Notes: generated by a model from the letters alone, not told the origin. Shown: positions 1-6,603, counted from the stretch's first letter. The stretch: DNA of 10,111 nt from Bacteroides sp. CAG:144 (GCA_000434215.1 HF999712.1:1-10111); one strand, 5' to 3'. Program-made: numbers and translations.

Positions 1-472
1 TACAAGGGGTACACAACACGATCTCCCGACAACCGGCCACCCGTGCGGGAACGGCCAACATAAGAACCGTCGAAAAAAGCGGCGCCGTACCGCCGGGAAT
101 ATATAACCCCACACGTTCTATGGGTACGGCTTTCTGCCAGCAAACAACACCGGGTATCGTCTCTACCTTGCGCGTTTCCATTGTTTGCGAGGCATGGAAA
201 CGGGATATGTTTTCACCGGCAACGGCAATCGCCTCTTTCAACTCGGAAGAAACTGCGGCTTCGGCTTCTGCCATTTCTTCGGGCGAAACTTCAAGCGCTC
301 CGATTTCCGCACCTTGAAAGCGACGCACATATTCTCTTACGGCCTCATCGCCCCTGCACCGTATATCGGCCAACATGTCCGACACCGTCTCCCCCAACAT
401 ACGAGCATCGAGGTGCGGCCGTTCTACGATATGAGCCCACGTATTACGGGCGGGATATTTAATGATTTCCAT
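1..472 (-). CDS. hisD: Histidinol dehydrogenase, N-terminal part (cut by window edge)
   Basis: HisD catalyses the last two steps of histidine biosynthesis, the NAD-dependent oxidation of L-histidinol to L-histidine, in the cytoplasm with a zinc cofactor. Reading the minus strand from the ATG at 472-470 gives 157 codons with no stop before the window edge. The start reads MEIIKYPARNTWAHIVERP. Around residues 118-138 is the family block IERVGLYIPGGTAPLFSTVLM, which is highly characteristic of HisD, followed by PARVAGC at about 142-148. A full protein is about 430 residues, so roughly a third is present. The start is supported by GGAGAAG just upstream (480-474), one of the few SD-like sites in the window, and by a gap of only 15 nt after the hisG stop. 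It is therefore the second gene of a hisGD operon under the upstream attenuator. Only the truncation limits the call. Confidence 0.96.
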   Translation of the reverse strand, partial: MEIIKYPARNTWAHIVERPHLDARMLGETVSDMLADIRCRGDEAVREYVRRFQGAEIGALEVSPEEMAEAEAAVSSELKEAIAVAGENISRFHASQTMETRKVETIPGVVCWQKAVPIERVGLYIPGGTAPLFSTVLMLAVPARVAGCREIVLCTPC

Positions 473-487
473 ACTTCTCCTTTTTCG

Positions 488-1339
488 TTAAAGAACCATT
501 TTTTCGATATTCAACGCCAATATACCTTCGGCTCCTACCGATTTGAGTTTATTGATAATCTGCCAAAAACATTTTTCGTCGAGAACCGTATGTATCGAAC
601 ACCACCCTTCCTGCGCCAACGGCATGACCGTAGGACTCTTTATACCGGGAAGCACGGCCAAAATATCGTCGACAGCCGAGGCCGGTGCATTCATCAATAC
701 ATATTTCTTATCTTCGGCCTTCTGTACGGCTTCCATACGGAACAGGAATTCATCGAGAATCTCTTTTTTCTCTTCGGACAACCCGGGTGTCGCAATAAGT
801 ACGGCTTCGGACTTCACGACAACTTCCACTTCCCGGAGATTGTTGCTCACCAACGTACTGCCCGAGCTGACGATATCAAATATTGCATCGGCCAAACCGA
901 TACCGGGAGCGATCTCTACCGATCCGGTGATGACGTGAATGTCGGCCGAGATATTATTTTCCCGTAAAAAACGACGCAAAATCACCGGATAAGACGTCGC
1001 GATTTTACGGCCGTTGAACCACGATAGCCCCGGATAATCCTCATCTTTGTGTATGGCGAGAGAAAGGCGGCATTTGCTGAACCCCAACTCCTTTACCACA
1101 TCGGCCTTCTGCTCTTTCTCCAAGAACTCATTCAGCCCCACGATACCTACATCGGCCACACCCGAAGCTACCGAATCGGGTATATCATCGTCTCTCAAAA
1201 AAAGCACTTCGACAGGGAAATTGGGAGATTGCACCAGAAGAGTGCGTTTTCCCGACGATAATTTGATGCCGGTTTCGGAAAGCAAAGCCATAGAATCTTC
1301 ATTCAGGCGACCTTTTGATTGAATTGCAATGCGTAACAT
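488..1339 (-). CDS. hisG: ATP phosphoribosyltransferase, long form (HisG_L)
   Basis: HisG catalyses the committed first step of histidine biosynthesis: condensation of ATP with PRPP to give phosphoribosyl-ATP. The 283-residue length fits the long, hexameric, HisZ-independent form, which carries a C-terminal ACT-like regulatory domain (here about residues 205-283) that binds histidine for feedback inhibition. The catalytic part shows a typical N-terminus (MLRIAIQSKGRLNEDS), the GVADVGIVGLNEF block at about 60-72, and the PRPP-binding loop DIVSSGST at 155-162 followed by LREVE. The C-terminal domain contains the block SPTVMPLAQEGW (235-246). There is no Shine-Dalgarno sequence before the ATG, which is normal in Bacteroidetes. 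It is first in the operon and lies about 28 nt downstream of an intrinsic terminator that forms part of a histidine-codon attenuator, so transcription is probably controlled by charged tRNA-His and activity by histidine. Confidence 0.97.
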   Translation of the reverse strand: MLRIAIQSKGRLNEDSMALLSETGIKLSSGKRTLLVQSPNFPVEVLFLRDDDIPDSVASGVADVGIVGLNEFLEKEQKADVVKELGFSKCRLSLAIHKDEDYPGLSWFNGRKIATSYPVILRRFLRENNISADIHVITGSVEIAPGIGLADAIFDIVSSGSTLVSNNLREVEVVVKSEAVLIATPGLSEEKKEILDEFLFRMEAVQKAEDKKYVLMNAPASAVDDILAVLPGIKSPTVMPLAQEGWCSIHTVLDEKCFWQIINKLKSVGAEGILALNIEKMVL

Positions 1340-1369
1340 TTTATCTTGTTTTTAGAATCGACGAAATAA

Positions 1370-1401
1370 AAAACGCCTGCCCTTGAAGAGGCAAGCGTTT
1401 T
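1370..1401 (-). terminator. Attenuator terminator in front of hisG
   Basis: On the minus strand, 12 nt at 1401-1390 (AAAACGCTTGCC) pair with 1381-1370 (GGCAGGCGTTTT). The stem is 12 bp with one G-U pair and an 8-nt loop (1389-1382). The 3' arm runs straight into a T-rich tract (TTTTTTATTT, ending at 1364). This is a standard intrinsic terminator, but it sits between the promoter and hisG rather than after a gene. Its 5' arm overlaps a segment (1396-1386) that can instead pair with 1445-1435, so it looks conditional. Confidence 0.9.
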
Positions 1402-1449
1402 ATCGGTACATATCTTATAAATCCACACACAACTACCCACCTCTTAAAA

Positions 1450-1494
1450 CTAAGAGCCATGATGAGCATGATGGTGGTGAATCATATTGTACAT
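1450..1494 (-). CDS. his operon leader peptide, six His in 14 residues
   Basis: A 14-codon ORF encodes MYNMIHHHHAHHGS and ends in TAG. Six of 14 codons are His (two CAC, four CAT), in a run of four and a run of two. It sits between the likely promoter and the attenuator terminator, so its role is to sense charged tRNA-His by ribosome stalling rather than to yield a working peptide. An in-frame ATG at codon 4 (1485-1483) is a possible alternative start. No Shine-Dalgarno sequence is visible, and the predicted 5' leader before the ATG is only about 15-20 nt. Confidence 0.88.
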   Translation of the reverse strand: MYNMIHHHHAHHGS

Positions 1495-1517
1495 AACGTT
1501 TCTGATGTTTCGTTTGG

Positions 1518-1548
1518 CAAAGGTATTCAAACTATCGCAAATTCCAAA
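1518..1548 (-). promoter_or_regulatory. Bacteroidetes-type promoter for the his operon
   Basis: On the minus strand, TTTG (1548-1545) is separated by exactly 19 nt from TACCTTTG (1525-1518). This matches the Bacteroidetes housekeeping sigma consensus of TTTG, about 19-21 nt, then TAnnTTTG. The expected transcription start is near 1511-1513, just ahead of the leader peptide ATG at 1494. The start point is inferred, not shown. Confidence 0.75.
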
Positions 1549-1730
1549 TTTTTTGTGATAAAATTTTGTTCCTGCCATATTTTAACATCAAATTTTTGAA
1601 AAAGCTCCATCTCTGCTCCCCTCCATGCAATCCGGAGATACCCTGTTCAGTCCCCTCCTTCTTACAAATAGGCCGGTCCGTCTCCCGTAAAAATAATCGC
1701 GGAACAGTCCCGATATATTCAAAAATTCTC
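1549..1730. other. Divergent intergenic spacer between his and mgtC promoters
   Basis: This stretch separates the minus-strand his promoter from the plus-strand mgtC promoter. I see no ORF with family resemblance, no convincing hairpin with a T-tract and no recognisable operator. The left part is AT-rich, which could reflect UP-type or promoter-proximal DNA. Confidence 0.5.
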
Positions 1731-1738
1731 TATCTTTG
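1731..1738 (+). promoter_or_regulatory. Possible -7 element of the mgtC promoter
   Basis: TATCTTTG matches the Bacteroidetes TAnnTTTG -7 box and lies 25 nt before the mgtC ATG. No clear TTTG is present at the expected -33 distance, so the assignment rests on one box and its position. Confidence 0.5.
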
Positions 1739-1762
1739 AAATGATTCCAAAATCAGAAAACT

Positions 1763-2431
1763 ATGGAACTGTCTCTCGAATTGATATGCCGCCCCTTGAT
1801 CGCCGGACTGCTGGGAGCCATCATCGGCCTCGACCGGGCCTACCGCGCCAAAGAAGCCGGATTCCGTACCCACTTTCTCGTATGTCTGGGAAGCGCCTTA
1901 TTCATGCTCGTATCGCAATACGGATTCTCTGATGTCATACAAGAGGGAGTTACCCGTTTCGACCCGGGACGTGTGGCAGCACAAGTGGTAAGTGGTATCG
2001 GCTTTATCGGAGCCGGGACGATCATCATTCACCGACAATTCGTGCGCGGGCTGACCACCGCAGCGGGACTATGGGCCACCTCGGGTATAGGACTGGCTAT
2101 CGGCGGCGGACTATACTGGCTGGGAATAGCCGCTACGGCCTTTACCTTGCTGGGGTTGGAACTGCTGACTATCATTTTCAAAAAAACAGGTATACACAGC
2201 TGCTGCATAAAATTCTCGACCGGACACTACGAGAACATTCAGAAAATCATGGAAATGATACGCCTACAAGAGGGCCGCATCACCTCCTATGATGCCGAAG
2301 AACGTTCGATAGGCGACCAAAAACGTTATTTTGTCTCCATTATTCTACGCTACAATTCCCCCAAAGAAGAGTTTGATATATACCAATACATTCAACAACT
2401 TCCCGACTTGTTTATTGAAAAAATCGAGTAA
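1763..2431 (+). CDS. MgtC/SapB family inner-membrane protein
   Basis: A 222-residue member of the MgtC/SapB family. Family hallmarks are all present: a first membrane helix with LLGAIIGLDRAYRAKEAGFRTH (about 16-37), the DPGRVAAQVVSGIGFIGAG block (68-85), VRGLTTAAGLWATSGIGLAIG (94-114), and further hydrophobic helices to about 139. The first 140 residues thus form about four to five membrane segments. Residues 141-222 form a soluble cytoplasmic tail of ACT-like size. In Salmonella, MgtC supports growth in low magnesium and inside macrophages and modulates F1Fo ATP synthase. Homologues in commensals have no settled role, so function here is not assigned beyond envelope or ion homeostasis. The usual GLxRE motif reads GLDRA. 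It is transcribed divergently from the his operon and has no partner gene such as mgtA nearby. The ATG at 1763 is chosen because family similarity begins right after it. Confidence 0.9.
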   Translation: MELSLELICRPLIAGLLGAIIGLDRAYRAKEAGFRTHFLVCLGSALFMLVSQYGFSDVIQEGVTRFDPGRVAAQVVSGIGFIGAGTIIIHRQFVRGLTTAAGLWATSGIGLAIGGGLYWLGIAATAFTLLGLELLTIIFKKTGIHSCCIKFSTGHYENIQKIMEMIRLQEGRITSYDAEERSIGDQKRYFVSIILRYNSPKEEFDIYQYIQQLPDLFIEKIE

Positions 2432-2587
2432 GCCGATGATTTGCATATTTATCACAAACAGACAAATTTTCTGGAGGGAAAAAATTACCACACCGAAACT
2501 TGAAAACAAAATAATAGGATATAAATTAGCACAGTATAAGTAATATATAAAATATACTTAGTCCGGCTTAACAAAAAATAAAAACAT
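2432..2587. other. AT-rich spacer downstream of mgtC
   Basis: No gene is supported here. The only symmetry is a weak 6-bp inverted repeat (TAAGTA/TACTTA near 2537-2560) without a following T-tract, so no mgtC terminator can be named with confidence. Confidence 0.4.
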
Positions 2588-2618
2588 ATTGTTTTTTATT
2601 TTTTATTCACTATCTTTG
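2588..2618 (+). promoter_or_regulatory. Promoter of the candidate small RNA
   Basis: TTG at 2589-2591 (context ATTG) is followed after 19 nt by TATCTTTG (2611-2618). The spacing and -7 box match the Bacteroidetes consensus; the -33 box has three of four bases. The predicted start is near 2624. No plausible protein-coding gene begins within reach before the terminator at 2777-2809. Confidence 0.65.
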
Positions 2619-2623
2619 TCGCA

Positions 2624-2809
2624 CAGAATTCCATTCTTAACAGAAAATTGTTTGAATCCTAAAAAACAATCTCTCTATGAAGTTTGTTCGCAGAGAGTTA
2701 TCTGTCCGTGAGGATAGACTTTTTCATTCTATTAGAGCATCTTTTGCAGGAATAATCCCCTGTAAAAAGAAAAAAGTACCATTGTCTGAGACAGATGATG
2801 GTATTTTTT
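2624..2809 (+). ncRNA. Candidate small structured RNA, unassigned (about 185 nt)
   Basis: A stretch with its own promoter and intrinsic terminator between mgtC and copA. It can form consecutive hairpins: ATTGTTT/AAACAAT (2647-2653 with 2664-2670); CTCTCT/AGAGAG (2671-2676 with 2692-2697); TCTGTCC/GGATAGA closed by a GNRA-type GTGA loop (2701-2718); TTTTGCAGG/CCTGTAAAA with one G-U (2742-2750 with 2759-2767); and the terminator stem (2777-2803). I do not recognise the family. The size and promoter-to-terminator layout resemble Bacteroidales 6S-like RNA, but the 5' and 3' ends do not pair into a long rod, so I do not call it that. An open frame starting at 2677 crosses the terminator and enters copA out of frame, so it is an unlikely protein. 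Hairpins are by eye; function is unknown. Confidence 0.55.
2777..2809 (+). terminator. Intrinsic terminator of the candidate small RNA
   Basis: TACCATTGTCTG (2777-2788) pairs over 12 positions, two of them G-U, with CAGATGATGGTA (2792-2803) around a 3-nt loop, followed by six T (2804-2809). A run of A before the left arm could extend the stem into the T-tract. It lies about 190 nt before the copA start, so it separates upstream transcription from the copper operon. Confidence 0.85.
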
Positions 2810-2890
2810 ATCATACCAATCACCGTTTTTTCATAGAACAATACCGAAATATAGGTAGAAGAAAGATGAACAATTCCGTTTTTTTCGTTT
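2810..2890. other. Short spacer between sRNA terminator and copA promoter
   Basis: No gene, hairpin or repeat is recognised in these 81 bases. Confidence 0.4.
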
Positions 2891-2898
2891 TATCTTTG
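2891..2898 (+). promoter_or_regulatory. Possible -7 element of the copA promoter
   Basis: TATCTTTG fits the Bacteroidetes -7 box. A good TTTG at -33 is not evident. Use of this site would give a 5' UTR of about 90 nt before copA. I see no clear CueR-type or CopY-type operator palindrome near it, so the mode of copper control is not visible. Confidence 0.5.
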
Positions 2899-2995
2899 TA
2901 TAATTCAAAACAGGCAGCCATTACGGGACGATCCGATAATCTTTGTCCGGCCGTTCCTTTGGTATATCTTCGTACAAACTTATCTCTCGACAAAT

Positions 2996-5194
2996 ATGAT
3001 AAAAAGCATATTACCCGTTCTCGAAATGAGTTGCGCCGTATGTGCCAACAACGTAGAAAGCACTGTAAAAAAACTCCCGGGTGTGCGGTCGGCAGTTGTA
3101 AATTTTGCAGCAGAGAATCTCTTGGTCGAATACGACCCGACCATACTATCTCTCGAAAAAATACAAGCAGCCGTGCAAGCAGCCGGATATGATCTCATCA
3201 TATCGGAAGAAGAAAAAGAAAAACAACGCGAAGCCGCCTCTTTGCGGCATTACAAGTCCCTGCGCAACCGCATGCTTGTAGCTTGGGTGTTTGCTATCCC
3301 ACTCATGGTCGTTTCGATGGGCTTCATGCACACGCCGCATATCGAATGGGTTTTGCTCGGCCTCACCCTCCCTATTTTGCTTTATTCGGGACAATCTTTC
3401 TATGTTCACGCATGGAAACAATTGAAACAATGCACGTCAAACATGGATACGCTCGTGGCACTGAGTACCCTCACGGCGTTTCTGTTGAGCCTGCTTATGA
3501 CACTTTTCCCCGGATATTGGGGCGATTACGGCATCGAAATCCATGTCTACTACGAAGCCTCGGGTATGATTGTCGCATTCGTCCTTATCGGTAAATTCAT
3601 GGAAGAACGAGCTAAGCGGAGCACCTCCTCTGCCTTGAAAAGCCTCATGGGATTGCAACCGCAGACCGCTCTGAAAATTACCGAATCGGGGAAAACCGAA
3701 GTGAATATAGCCACTCTGAAAATCGGCGACCGTATTCTTGTACGTCCGGGTGAAAAAGTTGCTGTCGACGGGTTTGTCATCGAAGGGGAATCTTTCGTAG
3801 ACGAAAGCATGATAAACGGAGAACCGATCCCCGCCGATAAAAAAGCGGGAGACAAAGTACTGGCCGGAACTATCAATCACGACGGAGTTCTTACGATAGA
3901 AGCCCGTGCCGTAGGTGCGCAGACTCTCCTCTCTCAAATCGTGCGGCGCGTACAAGAAGCACAAGGGAGCAAAGCTCCGGCACAACGGTTGGCCGACCGT
4001 ATCAGCCGTAAATTCGTCCCGACCATCATCATTCTCGCGATTCTCACATTTATCGGCTGGGAATATTTTTACGAGGGGCCGGGCGTACTGGCATACAGCC
4101 TGCTGGCCGCTATATCGGTACTGGTCATCGCCTGCCCGTGTGCACTGGGATTGGCTACCCCCACGGCTCTGATGGTGGGAATAGGTAAAGCAGCCCGAGA
4201 ACATATTCTTATAAAAGATGCCGTCGCCCTCGAAAAAATGGGACAAATCGACAGCATCGTCCTCGATAAGACCGGCACGCTCACACAAGGCCGTCCCGAA
4301 GTCATCGACATCATATGGCTGAAACCGGCCGACGACCGATACATCGACCTGCTCATCGCTGCTGAGACCCAATCGCAACACCCATTGGCCAAAGCAATCG
4401 TTTCGCATTGGAACGATCGTATTCCGGGAAAACCTCTTATCGAACACTTTGAAAACATTTCGGGAAAAGGTATCGAAATAAAATCCCGGGAAGAAACATT
4501 CCGTATAGGCAACCGTTCTTTCGTGTTTACGGATTCAGCTCTTTCGCCCGAAACCGAAGAAAAAATTTCATCGTGGTTATCCGAAGGGAAAAGCGTAGTC
4601 TACTACGGCAGTCATGAAGGAATCATCGCCATCATCGCCATAGCCGACAGAATAAAAAAATCATCGGCCGAAGCCGTAACCCAATTACAGCAACTCGGTA
4701 TCGAAGTGTACATGCTTACCGGAGACAATGAAGCGACCGCCCGTTCCGTCGCCCAATCGGTCGGAATCACCCGTTTCAAAGCGGAAGTACTGCCACAAGA
4801 TAAAGAAGACTTTGTATCCGACTTACAAAAGGCTGGAAAAACCGTCGCTATGGTAGGAGACGGAATCAACGATTCGCAGGCATTAGCCTGCGCCGACGTG
4901 AGCATAGCCATGGGGCAAGGGACAGATATAGCGATGCAAGTAGCAATGGTTACACTCATGAATTCCGACCTTCTCTTGCTCACACGTGCCATACGGCTTT
5001 CCCGCAGCACGACGCGCATTATCCGAGAAAACCTCTTTTGGGCGTTCATCTACAATGTCGTATGTATTCCTATCGCCGCCGGGATATTGTTCCCGATAAA
5101 CGGCTGGATGCTCAATCCCATGTGGGCGAGTGCCGCTATGGCATTCAGCTCGGTATCGGTCGTTCTCAACAGCCTGCGATTGAAATGGAAATAA
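2996..5194 (+). CDS. copA: Cu+-exporting P1B-1-type ATPase
   Basis: A 732-residue inner-membrane ATPase that pumps Cu+ out of the cytoplasm. In order: one N-terminal HMA metal-binding domain (about 1-70) with CAVC at 13-16; membrane helices from about 94; an actuator domain in which the TGE loop reads NGEP (274-277); the transport motif CPC at 380-382; phosphorylation motif DKTGTLT with Asp424; nucleotide-binding HP at 462-463; TGDN at 575-578; GDGINDS at 621-627; and two final helices. The Cu+ subtype is supported by YNVVCIP in the seventh helix and by NP..A..AM.FSSVSVV.NSLRL at the C-terminus, the P1B-1 signature. Length is normal for a single-HMA CopA. A small HMA protein follows after 21 nt and probably shares the transcript. 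The ATG at 2996 is chosen because the HMA domain starts within ten residues. Confidence 0.96.
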   Translation: MIKSILPVLEMSCAVCANNVESTVKKLPGVRSAVVNFAAENLLVEYDPTILSLEKIQAAVQAAGYDLIISEEEKEKQREAASLRHYKSLRNRMLVAWVFAIPLMVVSMGFMHTPHIEWVLLGLTLPILLYSGQSFYVHAWKQLKQCTSNMDTLVALSTLTAFLLSLLMTLFPGYWGDYGIEIHVYYEASGMIVAFVLIGKFMEERAKRSTSSALKSLMGLQPQTALKITESGKTEVNIATLKIGDRILVRPGEKVAVDGFVIEGESFVDESMINGEPIPADKKAGDKVLAGTINHDGVLTIEARAVGAQTLLSQIVRRVQEAQGSKAPAQRLADRISRKFVPTIIILAILTFIGWEYFYEGPGVLAYSLLAAISVLVIACPCALGLATPTALMVGIGKAAREHILIKDAVALEKMGQIDSIVLDKTGTLTQGRPEVIDIIWLKPADDRYIDLLIAAETQSQHPLAKAIVSHWNDRIPGKPLIEHFENISGKGIEIKSREETFRIGNRSFVFTDSALSPETEEKISSWLSEGKSVVYYGSHEGIIAIIAIADRIKKSSAEAVTQLQQLGIEVYMLTGDNEATARSVAQSVGITRFKAEVLPQDKEDFVSDLQKAGKTVAMVGDGINDSQALACADVSIAMGQGTDIAMQVAMVTLMNSDLLLLTRAIRLSRSTTRIIRENLFWAFIYNVVCIPIAAGILFPINGWMLNPMWASAAMAFSSVSVVLNSLRLKWK

Positions 5195-5215
5195 CTCATC
5201 TAAAAAATAAAAACT

Positions 5216-5425
5216 ATGAAAACAAGCACATTCAAAACAAACGCCAAATGCGGCGGATGCGTCGCCAAAATAGAAACCTCTCTCAATACGGCGGTAGCCC
5301 GCAACCAATGGAACATCGACCTTTCCACACCCGACCGGATATTGACAATTACCAGTGATTTGTCCGACGAGGAAGTTGTGCGACTTGTTACCGCTGCCGG
5401 TTTCAAAGCCGAAAAAATAGGTTAA
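5216..5425 (+). CDS. Small HMA-domain copper-binding protein (CopZ-like)
   Basis: A 69-residue cytoplasmic protein made of a single heavy-metal-associated fold, with the metal site CGGC at residues 12-15 and the usual tail of an HMA domain (DEEVVRLVTAAGFKAEKI). Such proteins bind Cu+ through the two cysteines and deliver it to the HMA domain of CopA. The site differs from the classical MxCxxC: it reads NAKCGGC, with Lys instead of the usual His/Ser neighbour, a form common in Bacteroidetes. It lies 21 nt after copA and before a strong terminator, so it is almost certainly co-transcribed. The link to copper is by context and family; the gene symbol copZ is not asserted because Bacteroidetes versions are only distantly similar. 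Confidence 0.85.
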   Translation: MKTSTFKTNAKCGGCVAKIETSLNTAVARNQWNIDLSTPDRILTITSDLSDEEVVRLVTAAGFKAEKIG

Positions 5426-5442
5426 GGACCTCATCTATTATG

Positions 5443-5484
5443 AAATACGCCCCGAAGGAATATTTTTTTCGGGGCGTATTTTGT
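5443..5484 (+). terminator. Terminator of the copA operon
   Basis: AAATACGCCCCGAA (5443-5456) pairs perfectly over 14 bp with TTCGGGGCGTATTT (5468-5481). The loop is 11 nt, and a T-rich run (TTTTGTTTTT) follows. It lies 17 nt after the stop of the small HMA gene. Confidence 0.92.
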
Positions 5485-5531
5485 TTTTAGAATATTTTGT
5501 CTCCGATCTTCCGAAACTCGGAATAAATTGT

Positions 5532-5539
5532 TATTTTTG
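5532..5539 (+). promoter_or_regulatory. Possible -7 element for the Sel1-repeat gene
   Basis: TATTTTTG matches TAnnTTTG and lies after the copper operon terminator, about 100 nt before the next start codon. No TTTG is present at the expected -33 spacing, so this is tentative. The rest of the 5485-5641 spacer shows nothing recognisable. Confidence 0.4.
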
Positions 5540-5641
5540 TTGTAATCATACGATAGCCTCTCAAACCGAACCACTTAAAAAATGGATCATACTTTTTCCC
5601 TCTAAATCTATACTCTCCTAATTGATTGAAAATCTACCGAT

Positions 5642-6511
5642 ATGAAAAACAAAAGAAACACGATTCTCTATTTCCGATTTTTTCTTCTCGTTTTCTTTAT
5701 ATCAGCCGGTACAACAATACCCGCACAGGGACAAGAAAACGATATTTTACTGAACAAAGGGGTTGAAGCCTATAACGCCAATCGGTATGATGAGGCAATC
5801 GAATACCTCCGACCATCGGCACAAAACGGGAATCCCATTTCCCAATTTTTCTTGGGAAGCTGTTACTTCAACGGAAATGGAGTAAAAAAAAGTTATAACG
5901 AGGCGGCTAAATGGTTCTATAAATCTGCTCTACAAGGTGTAACATATGCACAAACCCTTCTCGCCACTCTTTATGAAAACGGCTTGGGAGTAGAAAAAGA
6001 TACAGACGAAGCGCTGAAACTTTATACATGGGCTCAAAACGGCGGTAAGCCAACTCCCGAAAATACCTCCCTGAAACCTTTAAGACTGAAAACAGACAAA
6101 GGAAAGTCCGACAATACGGCAGATATATTAACGGATTTAGGACAAACTTTGATAAGCATAGCCGGGAATACACCAGAAAGTAATTCATCCCAGGCAGAAA
6201 CAGAGAACAGATCCACAAAACAAACTAAAAATCATTCTACGAGAAAAAATAAGGAAAAGGAGATGCAAAATAAAAAATTCCTCGCGGCATACCAGAATGC
6301 AAACAAAGCTTACAACGGCTGGGAAGACCAGTTGAGGGACATGAAGCTGAATCCTGAAAAATACGCGCACTTGTCCGACGACCAGTTTTGCCAAAAAGTT
6401 AGTGATATACAAAATAAAATGAAGAAAATCAGAATAAAAATTACAAACGAATACGACACACAGCAACGGAAATCCAATCTCGAAGATTGGACTCCGGCAC
6501 GTTGTCGCTAA
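5642..6511 (+). CDS. Secreted TPR/Sel1-repeat protein with unassigned C-terminal region
   Basis: A 289-residue exported protein. Residues 1-30 form a signal peptide (basic start, hydrophobic core FRFFLLVFFISAG, likely cleavage after the AQG near 30; no lipobox Cys). One TPR-like unit follows at about 34-62 (GVEAYNANRYDEAIEYL), then two Sel1-type repeats at about 65-100 and 101-135, with the family pattern A..G...AQ..LG..Y..G.GV..D...A..WY. Such repeats are alpha-helical scaffolds for protein-protein contacts. Residues 136-210 are low-complexity, rich in Ser, Thr, Asn and Lys, and probably disordered. The last 80 residues (Lys-rich helices, then EDWTPARCR) match nothing I know. No enzymatic function is suggested. 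The next gene starts 92 nt downstream on the same strand without a visible terminator, so co-transcription is possible. Confidence 0.8.
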   Translation: MKNKRNTILYFRFFLLVFFISAGTTIPAQGQENDILLNKGVEAYNANRYDEAIEYLRPSAQNGNPISQFFLGSCYFNGNGVKKSYNEAAKWFYKSALQGVTYAQTLLATLYENGLGVEKDTDEALKLYTWAQNGGKPTPENTSLKPLRLKTDKGKSDNTADILTDLGQTLISIAGNTPESNSSQAETENRSTKQTKNHSTRKNKEKEMQNKKFLAAYQNANKAYNGWEDQLRDMKLNPEKYAHLSDDQFCQKVSDIQNKMKKIRIKITNEYDTQQRKSNLEDWTPARCR

Positions 6512-6603
6512 AAATCGCCCCCAATATAACAAGTCCGATAAATTAATCTATTCAAAGTGTAACCTTTTTTCGCATATTGCGTCTAATCCATAAAACAGGA
6601 ACC

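Larger units (their letters stand above)
1364..1494 (-). promoter_or_regulatory. Histidine operon attenuator (leader peptide, pause, antiterminator and terminator)
   Basis: Read on the minus strand, this leader holds four ordered parts. First is the His-rich leader ORF (1494-1450). Second is a perfect 6-bp pause hairpin, CUCUUA/UAAGAG (1456-1451 with 1446-1441, loop GUUU), which contains the leader stop codon. Third is an antiterminator: AAGAGGUGGGU (1445-1435) pairs over 11 contiguous positions (7 Watson-Crick, 4 G-U) with GCUUGCCUCUU (1396-1386). Fourth is the terminator (1401-1370), whose 5' arm shares 1396-1390 with the antiterminator. The geometry fits classical attenuation. A ribosome at the stop codon would cover 1445-1435 and let the terminator form. 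A ribosome stalled at His codons (1479-1459) leaves that segment free, giving readthrough into hisG. The pairings are seen by eye; the regulatory behaviour is inferred from well-studied his and trp leaders. Confidence 0.85.

Noticed and set aside
185..967. Long plus-strand open frame of 260 codons opposite hisG and hisD
   Set aside because: It spans two clearly homologous minus-strand genes and the gap between them. It shows no domain, and its composition is that of a reverse-complement shadow.
2624..2809. 6S RNA assignment
   Set aside because: Length and promoter/terminator layout would fit, but I cannot form the long rod with paired 5' and 3' ends and a central bubble. The region folds by eye into separate local hairpins.
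2677..3192. Open frame of 171 codons starting inside the candidate sRNA and ending inside copA
   Set aside because: It crosses a strong intrinsic terminator (2777-2809) and overlaps the first 197 bases of copA out of frame. Its later half is an Arg/Lys/Ser-rich out-of-frame translation of copA, and the sequence resembles no known protein.
3437..4447. Minus-strand open frame of 336 codons inside copA
   Set aside because: It lies wholly opposite the ATPase gene, whose catalytic motifs are intact, and its translation is low-quality antisense with no recognisable motif.
6577..6603. Upstream ATG giving a nine-residue longer lipoprotein precursor
   Set aside because: It would put RLIHKTGT before the Lys-Lys-hydrophobic signal. 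The ATG at 6604 gives a standard lipoprotein signal peptide.
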